NCBI GenBank assembly: GCA_020697375.1
Contig: JAJFBJ010000058.1
Span: 1 to 18,732, forward strand
Reading direction: 5' to 3'
Origin: Nitrospira sp.
GTDB taxonomy: Bacteria > Nitrospirota > Nitrospiria > Nitrospirales > Nitrospiraceae
DNA: 18,732 nt
Below the pieces are notes generated by a model. The model saw only the letters and a list, made by a program, of their open reading frames with translations, had not been told where the DNA came from and did not search any database. Below are positions 9,514 to 16,766 of this stretch, piece by piece (position 1 is the first letter of the stretch; each line of letters starts with the position of its first letter). Position numbers and translations under genes: made by a program.

Positions 9514-10614
9514 TTATCGTAGTTCAGCGACGTACGGCGTGAGGTGCTCCCGCAGCTTGGCCAGCTCGGGGTATTTGGAAAGATTGCGCTTCACGTACCC
9601 TAAGACGCGAGGGATATCGGCAAGAAATTTGGGATTGTGTTTGACTTGGTCGATATAGACAAACCGGCCTGCGGCCTTCAGGTTTCGCTGAATGCTGGTG
9701 AGGTCGAATAGGCGTCGAAACCCCGCCCGGTCTGCCCAACCTTGCCCATGGGCGGCAAGACCGTCGAGGAAGTAGTCGATCAGCCCGTCCACGACCGCCT
9801 CGTCCAACTCGATGTAGGCATCTTTCAACAGCGAGGCCAGATCGTAGGTGGCCGGTCCCATCAAGGCATCTTGAAAATCGATAATGCCGATTCGCGATCC
9901 ATCCACCATGAGGTTGCGCGAATGGTAATCGCGATGGACAAATACTTGCGATTGCCCCGCCAGCAGCTCAGCGATGCGCTGGAACTCACCCCGGATCGCC
10001 GCGTCATCGGCCGGAGCCATCGGCTTTCCCAAGCGGGCGGTGATGCCATATTCCAGGAAATGGTCGAATTCCCACATGAGCAGCGGCACATCGAAGCGCC
10101 GGTGAAAGGCGATGCAGCGCGGTTCAGGCACAGCCGTTCCCCTCACCTGGAACTGCACCAGTTGATCGATCGCCCGCCGGTAAAGAGTTTCCACCTTGGT
10201 GCGATCAGCATGACGACAGGCTTCCGCCAGCGTCAGATCGCCGAAATCCTCCAAATACAGTAGGCCGGCTTCGCGATCGTAATACTCCAACCGGGGTACC
10301 GTCACGCCGGTGCGGGAGAGGTGCGTGAGCACGTTGGTGAAGGGGAGTTCCGTGATCAGAGCGGAGGCCCCGCTGACCGCTTCTTCCGATTTTTTAAAGC
10401 CCTCCGGATCGGCCAGCTGCATGAGAATCAGCGACGAGGGCATGCCCTTCAGGGTGATCCTAAAATATCGGCGATTGGACGCATCCCCCGCGAGCGCGGT
10501 CAGGGCGGCGAATTCGCCACGAAACGGCAACTGGTTCACGACGGTCTCCGCGATTCTGGAAGAGTCGGGAGGTGCAAGCGGCGTGGCCGGCGCGGCAGGA
10601 TTGGTCGTCGTCAT
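9514..10614 (-). CDS. amgK: AmgK-like anomeric MurNAc/GlcNAc kinase (aminoglycoside phosphotransferase family)
   Basis: This 366-residue protein has the APH/choline-kinase fold. GDASNRRYFRI (43-53) forms the nucleotide-binding strand and is typical of AmgK. LYLEDFGDLTL (119-129) is the hinge region. HRDYHSRN (227-234) is the catalytic loop with Asp229 and Asn234, and IIDFQDA (244-250) carries the Mg2+-binding Asp246. In Pseudomonas, AmgK phosphorylates the anomeric carbon of MurNAc or GlcNAc, and MurU then adds UMP; the same gene order is seen here. The first 20 or so residues are Pro/Ala/Thr-rich and poorly conserved in character. A perfect TATAAT lies 9 bases before the ATG and there is no ribosome site, so translation is probably leaderless. 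Other small-molecule kinases of this family remain possible. Confidence 0.85.
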   Translation of the reverse strand: MTTTNPAAPATPLAPPDSSRIAETVVNQLPFRGEFAALTALAGDASNRRYFRITLKGMPSSLILMQLADPEGFKKSEEAVSGASALITELPFTNVLTHLSRTGVTVPRLEYYDREAGLLYLEDFGDLTLAEACRHADRTKVETLYRRAIDQLVQFQVRGTAVPEPRCIAFHRRFDVPLLMWEFDHFLEYGITARLGKPMAPADDAAIRGEFQRIAELLAGQSQVFVHRDYHSRNLMVDGSRIGIIDFQDALMGPATYDLASLLKDAYIELDEAVVDGLIDYFLDGLAAHGQGWADRAGFRRLFDLTSIQRNLKAAGRFVYIDQVKHNPKFLADIPRVLGYVKRNLSKYPELAKLREHLTPYVAELR

Positions 10615-10623
10615 ACGTACGGC

Positions 10624-10652
10624 ATTATAGCCAAACCGTTTTGAACTGCCAG
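10624..10652 (-). promoter_or_regulatory. Sigma-70-like promoter of the AmgK-MurU unit, near-leaderless
   Basis: On the minus strand the -35 box is CTGGCA (4 of 6; plus-strand positions 10647-10652), the spacer is 17 bases, and the -10 box is a perfect TATAAT (10624-10629). Nine bases separate it from the ATG at 10614, so the 5' untranslated region would be about 1-3 bases. This is the best-scoring promoter in the window. Confidence 0.65.
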
Positions 10653-10676
10653 CAGAAACTCACCTGCTGCATGCTA

Positions 10677-10857
10677 GGAATCTGTCCGAGTAATGCCATT
10701 CTACGGCCGCACATGATCTGCAGCCGTCTGCGTCGTTCTGGCCCGAAACAATCCTGCACGTGTTCCAGCGAATACGCTTCCGGTTTTTTCGAGCCTGCGG
10801 CCTCGCATCCACCGCAGCTCCTTCGCCTCGCAACGAAGGATTACTCGGACAGACTCC
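10677..10857. mobile_element. MITE-like element with 18-bp terminal inverted repeats
   Basis: The left end GGAATCTGTCCGAGTAAT (10677-10694) pairs with the right end (10840-10857), whose reverse complement is GGAGTCTGTCCGAGTAAT, with 17 of 18 bases matching. The element is 181 bp long and has no credible gene. It contains an imperfect internal palindrome (GAGCCTGCGG near 10792-10801 against CCGCAGCTC near 10812-10820). No clear target-site duplication flanks it. It fills most of the 315-base gap between the AmgK-like kinase and the aldo/keto reductase. This size and structure fit a non-autonomous transposable element or a large dispersed palindromic repeat. No transposase that could mobilise it is in the window. 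Confidence 0.7.
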
Positions 10858-10929
10858 GCTCCGCACATCGCAGGTTGTATGCTCCTATCCTGAGCCGGTA
10901 TCCTGATCATCTACTTACAGGAGGCGCCC

Positions 10930-11901
10930 ATGCAGTACGTTCACCTCGGTCGTTCAGGAGTCCGCGTCAGCCGTCTCTGTCTCGGCACGATGAACTTCGG
11001 GCCGCACACCTCCGAACCAGACAGCTTCGCCATCATGGATCAGGCGCTGGAACTCGGCATCAACTTCTTTGACAGCGCCAATGTGTATGGGTGGAAGGTC
11101 GGCGAAGGCGTCACGGAACAGATCGTCGGGCGTTGGCTGGCGCAAGGCGGCGGACGGCGCAACAAGATCGTGTTGGCCACCAAGGTGTATGGCCGCATGG
11201 GTGACTGGCCGAACCAGTCCCGGTTGTCGGCCTTTCATATCAAGCGCGCCTGCGAAGACAGCCTTCGCCGCCTGCAGACAGACCATATCGATCTCTACCA
11301 GATGCATCACATCGATCGTGACTGCCCCTGGGAGGAAATCTGGCAAGCCATGGAGCAACTCTATCGAGAGGGCAAAGTGCTCTACATCGGCAGCAGCAAT
11401 TTCGCGGGCTGGCACATTGCCCAAGCCCAGGAACTCGCGAAGTCGCGCCATTTTCTCGGACTCGTCTCCGAGCAGAGCCTCTATAATCTCCTCGAACGCA
11501 CGATCGAGCTTGAAGTGATTCCGGCCTGCCAAGCCTATGGAATCGGCCTCATTCCCTGGAGCCCGCTGGCCCGCGGGGTACTGGGTGGGGCCTTGACTCC
11601 GAGCGCCACCGGTCGGCGGGCGGATGAAGACGTCCGCAAGGACATCGAGACCCGTCGCACGAAACTCGAAGCGTACGAAAAACTCTGCACGACACTGCAG
11701 TCCACGCCGGCCGCCGTGGCGCTCGCATGGCTGTTGCACCAACCGGTGGTGACGTCCCCCATCATCGGTCCTCGCACAATGGAGCAACTCACCAGCGCCA
11801 TGCAGAGTCTGAAATTGACGATGGGGCCGGACCAGCTCAAGGCGCTGGACGAGATGTTCCCCGGCCCCGGAGGCGCCGCCCCGGAAGCTTATGCCTGGTA
11901 A
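10930..11901 (+). CDS. Aldo/keto reductase
   Basis: This 323-residue cytoplasmic NADPH-dependent oxidoreductase has the TIM-barrel fold. The catalytic tetrad is visible as Asp48 and Tyr53 (FFDSANVYG), Lys85 (LATKVYG) and His126 (LYQMHHID). The cofactor-side motifs GSSNF (154-158) and SPIIGPRTMEQL near the C-terminus are also present. The sequence resembles the bacterial YghZ/Kv-beta-like branch, but the substrate cannot be named; these enzymes commonly reduce aldehydes or ketoses. The start is set by a strong AGGAGG site just upstream of the ATG. A poor promoter candidate (TTGTAT, 18 bases, TATCCT) lies in the 70 bases between the MITE-like element and the gene, so the element may have altered its expression. 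Confidence 0.93.
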   Translation: MQYVHLGRSGVRVSRLCLGTMNFGPHTSEPDSFAIMDQALELGINFFDSANVYGWKVGEGVTEQIVGRWLAQGGGRRNKIVLATKVYGRMGDWPNQSRLSAFHIKRACEDSLRRLQTDHIDLYQMHHIDRDCPWEEIWQAMEQLYREGKVLYIGSSNFAGWHIAQAQELAKSRHFLGLVSEQSLYNLLERTIELEVIPACQAYGIGLIPWSPLARGVLGGALTPSATGRRADEDVRKDIETRRTKLEAYEKLCTTLQSTPAAVALAWLLHQPVVTSPIIGPRTMEQLTSAMQSLKLTMGPDQLKALDEMFPGPGGAAPEAYAW

Positions 11902-12276
11902 TAAACCGGGACAGGAAAGGAGGCAGCGGCAAAAATTTCCCGCTCTGTACTACAAGCGACCATCCCAGGGATGCGTGACTGACCGACTCGTTTCAACTTC
12001 GAAGGGTCCTGAGACCGACCATCTTGGTGCCTGCGGCCTACAGTGACGCCAACGCACGCCACCTTGTTCACACCCTGCGGATGGCGTTCACCTTTCTCTC
12101 AATGACACAGGATCGCACTGAGATCCGACACCACAGACCTTGCTCTCCTCAATCACGCCTGCTCACGAACACCGATCGGTGGTCGACCAGTCTTGTCGGC
12201 AGGCACTCTACTTGCTTTATCCCACGTCATAACCTCAAGGCAGATTCATCATCACGCCAGGCTCAGGAGATGACCT
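11902..12276. other. 375-base gap with two adjacent palindromes, no gene seen
   Basis: No open frame here has a credible start, composition or family match. Two perfect palindromes stand side by side: ACCGATCGGT (12171-12180) and GGTCGACC (12181-12188). They lie about 90 bases before the zinc-ribbon gene and could be operator half-sites. No convincing -35/-10 pair was found. A weak 4-bp GC hairpin just after the aldo/keto reductase (around 11928-11951) is not a good terminator. Confidence 0.4.
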
Positions 12277-12579
12277 ATGGCCCAGACGCATTCCGGCGGG
12301 AACTCCAGAGCGCCGAAGGCAATAGCTCGCGCCGACCACCGGGCTTCGATGATCTGTTCCAGCTGTCAAGGCTACCTCGTTGCAGACCTCTATATTGACA
12401 CGGTGGACTCCGGAGGCCATGTATGGATCCGGGCGTTACGCTGCGTCCAATGTAGAAAAATCGCCGACGGCGAGCCAGGTGGCTTTCGCGCAGCGTCGAA
12501 AATGGGAAGGATCGGAAGAATACCGCGGGGGTTACCTGAATGGGGATTGAATGATGAAATGACGGCCTTAGGGACCTAA
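12277..12579 (+). CDS. Small zinc-ribbon protein of unknown function
   Basis: This 100-residue protein has two CxxC knuckles, Cys27/Cys30 (MICSSCQG) and Cys56/Cys59 (RCVQCRK), 26 residues apart, the usual spacing of a zinc ribbon. The strand between them contains HVWIRALRC. The first 24 residues and the last 35 or so are low in recognisable structure and rich in Arg, Gly and Ala. The start is supported by AGGAGA six bases before the ATG; a later ATG (Met25) directly before the first knuckle is an alternative. The family resembles small orphan zinc ribbons I recall in Nitrospira genomes, but no function is known. Its stop codon interlocks with that of the convergent VanZ-like gene (shared CTAA, 12576-12579). 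Confidence 0.72.
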   Translation: MAQTHSGGNSRAPKAIARADHRASMICSSCQGYLVADLYIDTVDSGGHVWIRALRCVQCRKIADGEPGGFRAASKMGRIGRIPRGLPEWGLNDEMTALGT

Positions 12580-13025
12580 GACCGCTCTGGAACCTCAGGA
12601 TTGCGCCATTCCTTCCATCGCCAGGCCCAAGCTCCCAACAGGGCACCCGTCGTATCCGCGACCAAGTCCAGCGGATCTCCCTCCCGAAACGGTACGAAGA
12701 GTTGATGCACCTCATCGCTCAGACCGTACAGCGAACATCCCGTCGCCGCCACAATCAGGGCATGACGCGCCACCCAGCGCCCTGCCGCATGCCGACAGGC
12801 ACGATAGGCCAAGGCGCCCAGAATAGCGTACTCGCTCACGTGCAGGGCCTTATCCGACACTTCTTTCAGGATTGAGGCGACAACCTCCGGCGGATGCGAA
12901 ATGGAAGATCCGCCGAAGATCAGCGCGGCATACAGTCCGACCGGAACCCAATAATGTAACGTCGAACCGTCGGCGTTGAGACTGTCGAGGCGCACGCTCG
13001 GGGTGATGGTCGGTTCCGCTGCCAT
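12576..13025 (-). CDS. VanZ-like family membrane protein
   Basis: This 149-residue integral membrane protein has about four hydrophobic segments (about 25-42, 64-78, 86-103 and 120-137). The VanZ signature is clear: SDKALHVSEYAILGALAYR (57-75), and YGLSDEVHQLFVPFREGDPLDLVADTTGALLG (100-131), with conserved Asp, Glu, His and Gln residues. VanZ itself confers low-level teicoplanin resistance in enterococci by an unclear mechanism, but most chromosomal homologues are uncharacterised, and no resistance role is claimed here. The start codon has a good GAGGAG site eight bases upstream. It is divergent from the GH57 gene and overlaps the zinc-ribbon gene by four bases at the stop codons. Confidence 0.9.
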   Translation of the reverse strand: MAAEPTITPSVRLDSLNADGSTLHYWVPVGLYAALIFGGSSISHPPEVVASILKEVSDKALHVSEYAILGALAYRACRHAAGRWVARHALIVAATGCSLYGLSDEVHQLFVPFREGDPLDLVADTTGALLGAWAWRWKEWRNPEVPERS

Positions 13026-13066
13026 GTCTCTCGCTCCTCACTGTTCGCGTCCTGCGACGAGGACAC

Positions 13067-13116
13067 GGTTGCAATAGTTTCCATCCACGGTGCAATGCCG
13101 CAGATTCATTGCAACC
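13067..13116. promoter_or_regulatory. Inverted repeat in the VanZ/GH57 divergent promoter region
   Basis: GGTTGCAAT (13067-13075) and ATTGCAACC (13108-13116) form a perfect 9-bp inverted repeat with centres about 41 bases apart, close to four helical turns. A third partial copy, GGTGCAAT (13090-13097), lies between them. The right arm overlaps the -35 box of the GH57 promoter. This arrangement would suit a repressor that binds both arms and controls one or both divergent genes. No matching regulator is in the window. Confidence 0.4.
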
Positions 13117-13137
13117 CTTTTACCCCTATGACATACT
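13109..13137 (+). promoter_or_regulatory. Sigma-70-like promoter upstream of the GH57 gene
   Basis: TTGCAA (4 of 6, 13109-13114), a 17-base spacer and CATACT (4 of 6, 13132-13137) lie 27 bases before the GH57 ATG. The predicted leader is about 20 bases and has only a poor ribosome site. Confidence 0.4.
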
Positions 13138-13164
13138 GCCCCCGAGTCTGCAAGAAACTTCCTG

Positions 13165-15369
13165 ATGAAAACCATTCAGCTCTGCTTTCTCTGGCACATG
13201 CACCAGCCGTACTACACGGACCCGATTATGGGATCCGCCAGTATGCCCTGGGTCCGGCTCCATGCGACGAAGGCCTACTACGACATGGCCTTCCTCCTCG
13301 ACAAGTTTCCGCAGGCGCGCTCGACGTTCAATTTCACCCCCTCGCTGTTGCTACAGCTCGAAGAATTCTCCACCGGCCGGGTTCGCGACCTCTTTCTGGA
13401 ATATGCTCAACGCCCGGCAGCCGACCTCAGCCCGGAGGAAAAGGCCTTCCTGATTCGCCATTTCTTTTCGGCCAACTGGGCCACGATGGTGCGCCCCTTT
13501 CCTCGGTATCAAGAACTGCTGGCGAAGCGTGGCCTCGACGTGCACGGACAGGACTTGAATCGGCTGGCCAAACAGTTTTCACCCCAGGAATTTCTCGACC
13601 TGCAAGTGTGGCACAACCTCGCCTGGTTCGGGTATGGGAGCCTACATCAGTTTCCCCGACTGGTAGAGTTACGGAGAAAAAATCGCGGGTTCACGGAAGA
13701 AGACAAACAGGAGGTCCTGGCCCTCCAGCAGACGGCGATCAGGCAAATCGTTCCCATGTACAAGGCGCTTCAGGATCGAGGCCAAATCGAACTGACCACC
13801 ACGCCGTTCTTCCATCCGATCCTGCCGCTCGTCATCGACACGGAATTCACGCGACGGGCCAGACCGGATCTGCCGCTTCCGGCTCGATTTCATGCGCCGG
13901 CTGATGCCGAGGCGCAGATTCGACTGGCCATTGAGTACCATACCAAGACCTTCGGCCAAGCGCCTGTCGGGCTGTGGCCCTCAGAAGGATCAGTCTGTCC
14001 GGAGATGTTGCCGATGTTGGAGAAAGCCGGTGTCCGTTGGTTGGCGACGGACGAAGGCAACCTCTACCGATCGCTCCAGATCGGGAATCACGCCTGGAAC
14101 CGGCATTATCACCTTTATCAGCCCTACCAGGTGGGGGGGACGGACCATCCGCTCACGATGCTGTTTCGCGATCGGGATATTTCCGACGCGTTCGGATTCG
14201 TCTACCATAAGACCACGCCGGAATCCGCCGCCGACGATGTGCTTCGGCGCGTGCGAGGCCTGGCGCATGATATTCCGTTGGAGCAAGGCATCGTCGCCGT
14301 GATCTTGGATGGCGAAAATCCCTGGGAGCATTACCATGACGGGGGCGAACGATTCCTTTCGCTCCTGTTTCGCGCCTTCGGACAGGATGGGCTCCATCTC
14401 GGCCACGGCATCCGCGTCCAGATGGAGACCGTCAGCCGGGCGCTCGCGACCACCCCGCCAACCCAACGCCTCGATCACCTGCATTCCGGTTCCTGGATCA
14501 ACCAAGACTTCAAAATTTGGATCGGACATCACGAAGACAATCGCGGCTGGGATCTTCTGCAGCACACGCGGGCGAGGCTTGTCGACCTGACGCCTGCACT
14601 CACCCAGGAGCAGGCGCGCGCGGCCTGGAGCGAACTCTATGCCGCCGAAGGGAGCGACTGGTTTTGGTGGTATGGCGATGACTTCGATACCGACTATAAA
14701 CAGGAATTCGATCGCCTGTTTCGGACGCACCTCCGCAACGTTTGGACCTATGCCGGAATGACACCTCCTGACATCTTGAACCAGCCGTTGGTTGAAGCCC
14801 GCGGCGCGCAGGGACTGGAAGCGGCCCAGCTTCCGCTGGCGTTCATCTCCCCCACCATCGATGGCTTCATATCGAACTTTTTTGAATGGCGCGGAGCCGG
14901 GGCCATCAATCCCACCCCGCCCCTCGGCGCGATGTGGAAGTCTGAAGGACTGTTCACCGCCATTTTGTTCGGCTTCGACCATGAGCGCCTGTATCTCCGG
15001 CTGGATTTCGATGACCGGTCCCAGACACGTCAAGAGGACTGCGCCGTGGACCTTCACGTCGGATCGGGGATTCAGCAATACAGACTGTCCTTCGCCCTTG
15101 CGCCCGCCGGAACCGACACCTTTCTGCTCGCTCGGGCAGAGGAGGCCGGCGCCTATCGTGAGGTGGGATCGTACGGCACGATCTGCCGGCGCAAGATTTT
15201 GGAGCTGGCGGTGCCGTTCAAGGACCTCGACATCGAAGTCGGCCATGAACTACGGCTGACGGTGACGGTGTCGGAACACCGGATGGAAATCGCGCGGTAT
15301 CCCCATCATAATCCGGTCACCTTCCACCGGCCAGGCGAAGAGTTCGAAGCGACGATGTGGAGAGTGTAG
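13165..15369 (+). CDS. Glycoside hydrolase family 57 protein (alpha-glucan-active)
   Basis: This 734-residue enzyme shows all five conserved GH57 regions: HMHQPYY (11-17), GQIELTTTPFFHPILPL (206-222), LWPSEGS (270-276) with Glu274 as the expected nucleophile, LDGENPWEHY (381-390) with Asp382 as the acid/base, and SGSWI followed by WIGHHEDNRGWDLL (441-465). GH57 enzymes act with retention on alpha-1,4 or alpha-1,6 glucans as amylases, glucanotransferases, branching enzymes or amylopullulanases; the sequence alone does not separate these. Residues from about 560 to the end form a beta-rich extra domain (ISPTIDGFISNFFEW, FGFDHERLYLRLDF) often fused to this type of GH57. There is no signal peptide, so it is probably cytoplasmic and acts on glycogen. 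galT follows after 111 bases on the same strand, which supports a role in glucan/hexose-phosphate metabolism. The ATG is directly before the conserved N-terminus. Confidence 0.95.
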   Translation: MKTIQLCFLWHMHQPYYTDPIMGSASMPWVRLHATKAYYDMAFLLDKFPQARSTFNFTPSLLLQLEEFSTGRVRDLFLEYAQRPAADLSPEEKAFLIRHFFSANWATMVRPFPRYQELLAKRGLDVHGQDLNRLAKQFSPQEFLDLQVWHNLAWFGYGSLHQFPRLVELRRKNRGFTEEDKQEVLALQQTAIRQIVPMYKALQDRGQIELTTTPFFHPILPLVIDTEFTRRARPDLPLPARFHAPADAEAQIRLAIEYHTKTFGQAPVGLWPSEGSVCPEMLPMLEKAGVRWLATDEGNLYRSLQIGNHAWNRHYHLYQPYQVGGTDHPLTMLFRDRDISDAFGFVYHKTTPESAADDVLRRVRGLAHDIPLEQGIVAVILDGENPWEHYHDGGERFLSLLFRAFGQDGLHLGHGIRVQMETVSRALATTPPTQRLDHLHSGSWINQDFKIWIGHHEDNRGWDLLQHTRARLVDLTPALTQEQARAAWSELYAAEGSDWFWWYGDDFDTDYKQEFDRLFRTHLRNVWTYAGMTPPDILNQPLVEARGAQGLEAAQLPLAFISPTIDGFISNFFEWRGAGAINPTPPLGAMWKSEGLFTAILFGFDHERLYLRLDFDDRSQTRQEDCAVDLHVGSGIQQYRLSFALAPAGTDTFLLARAEEAGAYREVGSYGTICRRKILELAVPFKDLDIEVGHELRLTVTVSEHRMEIARYPHHNPVTFHRPGEEFEATMWRV

Positions 15370-15384
15370 AAGAACGCAGCATCT

Positions 15385-15459
15385 GGTGATCGAGTGCCGT
15401 CGTGACGCAGTCGTGCAGAATTTTTCTCCAGGATCACCTCTCTCGATCACCCGATCACC
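15385..15459. repeat. GATCACC repeats with an inverted copy, upstream of galT
   Basis: GATCACC occurs three times in direct orientation, at 15432-15438, 15445-15451 and 15453-15459. An inverted copy GGTGATCGAG (15385-15394) pairs perfectly over 10 bp with CTCGATCACC (15442-15451). The cluster fills the 111-base gap between the GH57 gene and galT. It could be a regulator-binding array, an mRNA stem between the two genes, or a short intergenic repeat. Confidence 0.4.
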
Positions 15460-15480
15460 AATCGACCTGAAGGAGACTCG

Positions 15481-16482
15481 ATGCCTGAGTTACGCAGAGA
15501 CCCGATCGTCGGCCGCTGGGTGATTGTGTCCACCGAACGGAACGGGCGCCCCCATGACCTGCACATCCCTGCTCCTTCGCGCACCACTTCCGCCCTGTGC
15601 CCCTTTTGTCCTGGCCAGGAACGGCTGACGCCGAGAGAAATCCTCGCCTACCGGCCGCACGCCTCGGGTCCCGATAGTCCCAACTGGACGGTGCGAGTCA
15701 TCCCGAATAAATTCCCCGCCTTGCATGTGGAAGGGGATATGGGCCGCGAAGGGCTCGGGCTTTACGACCGGATGAACGGAATCGGCGCCCACGAAGTCAT
15801 CATCGAAACCACCAACCACAAGGACAGCTTGGCCGACCTCCCCGCGAAACGGGTGGAAGACGTCCTCTGGGCCTACCGCGACCGCATTCTGGACCTCAAG
15901 AAAGATCTTCGATTTCGATATATCCTCATCTTCAAGAACCAGGGCGCTGCGGCAGGCGCCACCTTGGAACACAGCCACTCCCAGCTCATCGCCTTGCCGG
16001 TCGTCCCCACCAGCGTGCTCGAAGAGATAGACGGCTGCCGGCTCCATTTCCAGCAGAAGGAGCGCTGTATCTACTGCGACATCATCCGCCAGGAATCAGC
16101 TGAAGGCGTGCGGGTGGTGCTGGAAAACCCGGAATTTCTGTGTTTGACTCCTTACGCTCCACGCTTTCCGTTCGAAATGTGGATTCTTCCCAAACGTCAT
16201 GCCGGCCACTTCGAAGAGAGCCAGCGCTCTCAGTTCGAATTTCTGGCATCGATCCTCGGGGAGGCGTTGCGGCGAATGAATGCGGTGCTGGCTCGACCGG
16301 CCTATAACTTCATATTGCACAGCTCGCCGCTGCACGAAAAAACGGGAGAGTTTTATCATTGGCATATCGAGATCATTCCCAAGCTCACCCAAGTCGCGGG
16401 ATTTGAATGGGGCACCGGCTTTTATATCAATCCCGTCTCGCCGGAAGAATCGGCCAAGTCACTCCGAGACGCCGCCATCTGA
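15481..16482 (+). CDS. galT: Galactose-1-phosphate uridylyltransferase (HIT superfamily)
   Basis: GalT exchanges UMP between UDP-glucose and galactose-1-phosphate in the Leloir pathway, through a uridylyl-histidine intermediate. The 333 residues carry RRDPIVGRWVIV (5-16), CPFCPGQE (40-47) with a zinc-binding CxxC, and EHSHSQLIALP (163-173), where His166 of His-x-His-x-Gln is the expected nucleophile. YHWHIEIIP (292-300) provides the second-half His pair. A further CIYC (196-199) lies where many homologues also have a metal site. The start has AAGGAG six bases upstream. No galK or galE is nearby, while a GH57 glucan enzyme lies upstream. The physiological substrate may therefore be another hexose-1-phosphate (ADP-glucose phosphorylase-like members exist in this family), so the exact specificity is inferred. 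Confidence 0.93.
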   Translation: MPELRRDPIVGRWVIVSTERNGRPHDLHIPAPSRTTSALCPFCPGQERLTPREILAYRPHASGPDSPNWTVRVIPNKFPALHVEGDMGREGLGLYDRMNGIGAHEVIIETTNHKDSLADLPAKRVEDVLWAYRDRILDLKKDLRFRYILIFKNQGAAAGATLEHSHSQLIALPVVPTSVLEEIDGCRLHFQQKERCIYCDIIRQESAEGVRVVLENPEFLCLTPYAPRFPFEMWILPKRHAGHFEESQRSQFEFLASILGEALRRMNAVLARPAYNFILHSSPLHEKTGEFYHWHIEIIPKLTQVAGFEWGTGFYINPVSPEESAKSLRDAAI

Positions 16483-16618
16483 CCGTCGCTCCGCTGCGTT
16501 CCACTAGGATAGAAAGGGTGCCTCATCCTCATCTGCCGATTTGACCACCTCGATTCAACCTCATTTTCTTCTCGGACAAATCACTAAGGAATTGGCATAA
16601 TTTGTCTGGTCAACCCAC

Positions 16619-16648
16619 TTGCAATCGTCCCCTGGGCGAGCGTATAAA
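16619..16648 (+). promoter_or_regulatory. Possible sigma-70-like promoter for the small membrane protein gene
   Basis: TTGCAA (4 of 6, 16619-16624), an 18-base spacer and TATAAA (5 of 6, 16643-16648) lie in the 284-base gap after galT. They would give a leader of about 110 bases before the GTG at 16767. Apart from this promoter and a ribosome site, I see nothing else in the gap. Confidence 0.4.
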
Positions 16649-16766
16649 AATCGCACTCCCCGGACGATGGTTTGCATAGCTTGCATCTCTTCTGATTGTA
16701 TTTTTCCCGCAAGCCTTCTCACAAAGGGAGGGAGGCTGAATTCACCGGGGAAGGTAGGAGGCGATC

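Noticed and set aside
10572..11072. Open frames running through the MITE-like element on both strands
   Set aside because: They cross the element ends and neighbouring gene starts, and the proteins look like translated repeat sequence. A decayed gene inside the element cannot be excluded.
12024..12398. 124-codon plus-strand frame overlapping the start of the zinc-ribbon gene
   Set aside because: Non-ATG start, no ribosome site, atypical composition, and a frame conflict with the zinc-ribbon gene, which has a good ribosome site.
12576..13025. Glycopeptide-resistance role for the VanZ-like gene
   Set aside because: No vanA/H/X or other resistance genes are nearby, and chromosomal VanZ-like proteins are widespread with unknown functions.
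13990..15246. 418-codon antisense frame inside the GH57 gene
   Set aside because: The GH57 gene has all five conserved regions; the antisense product looks random.
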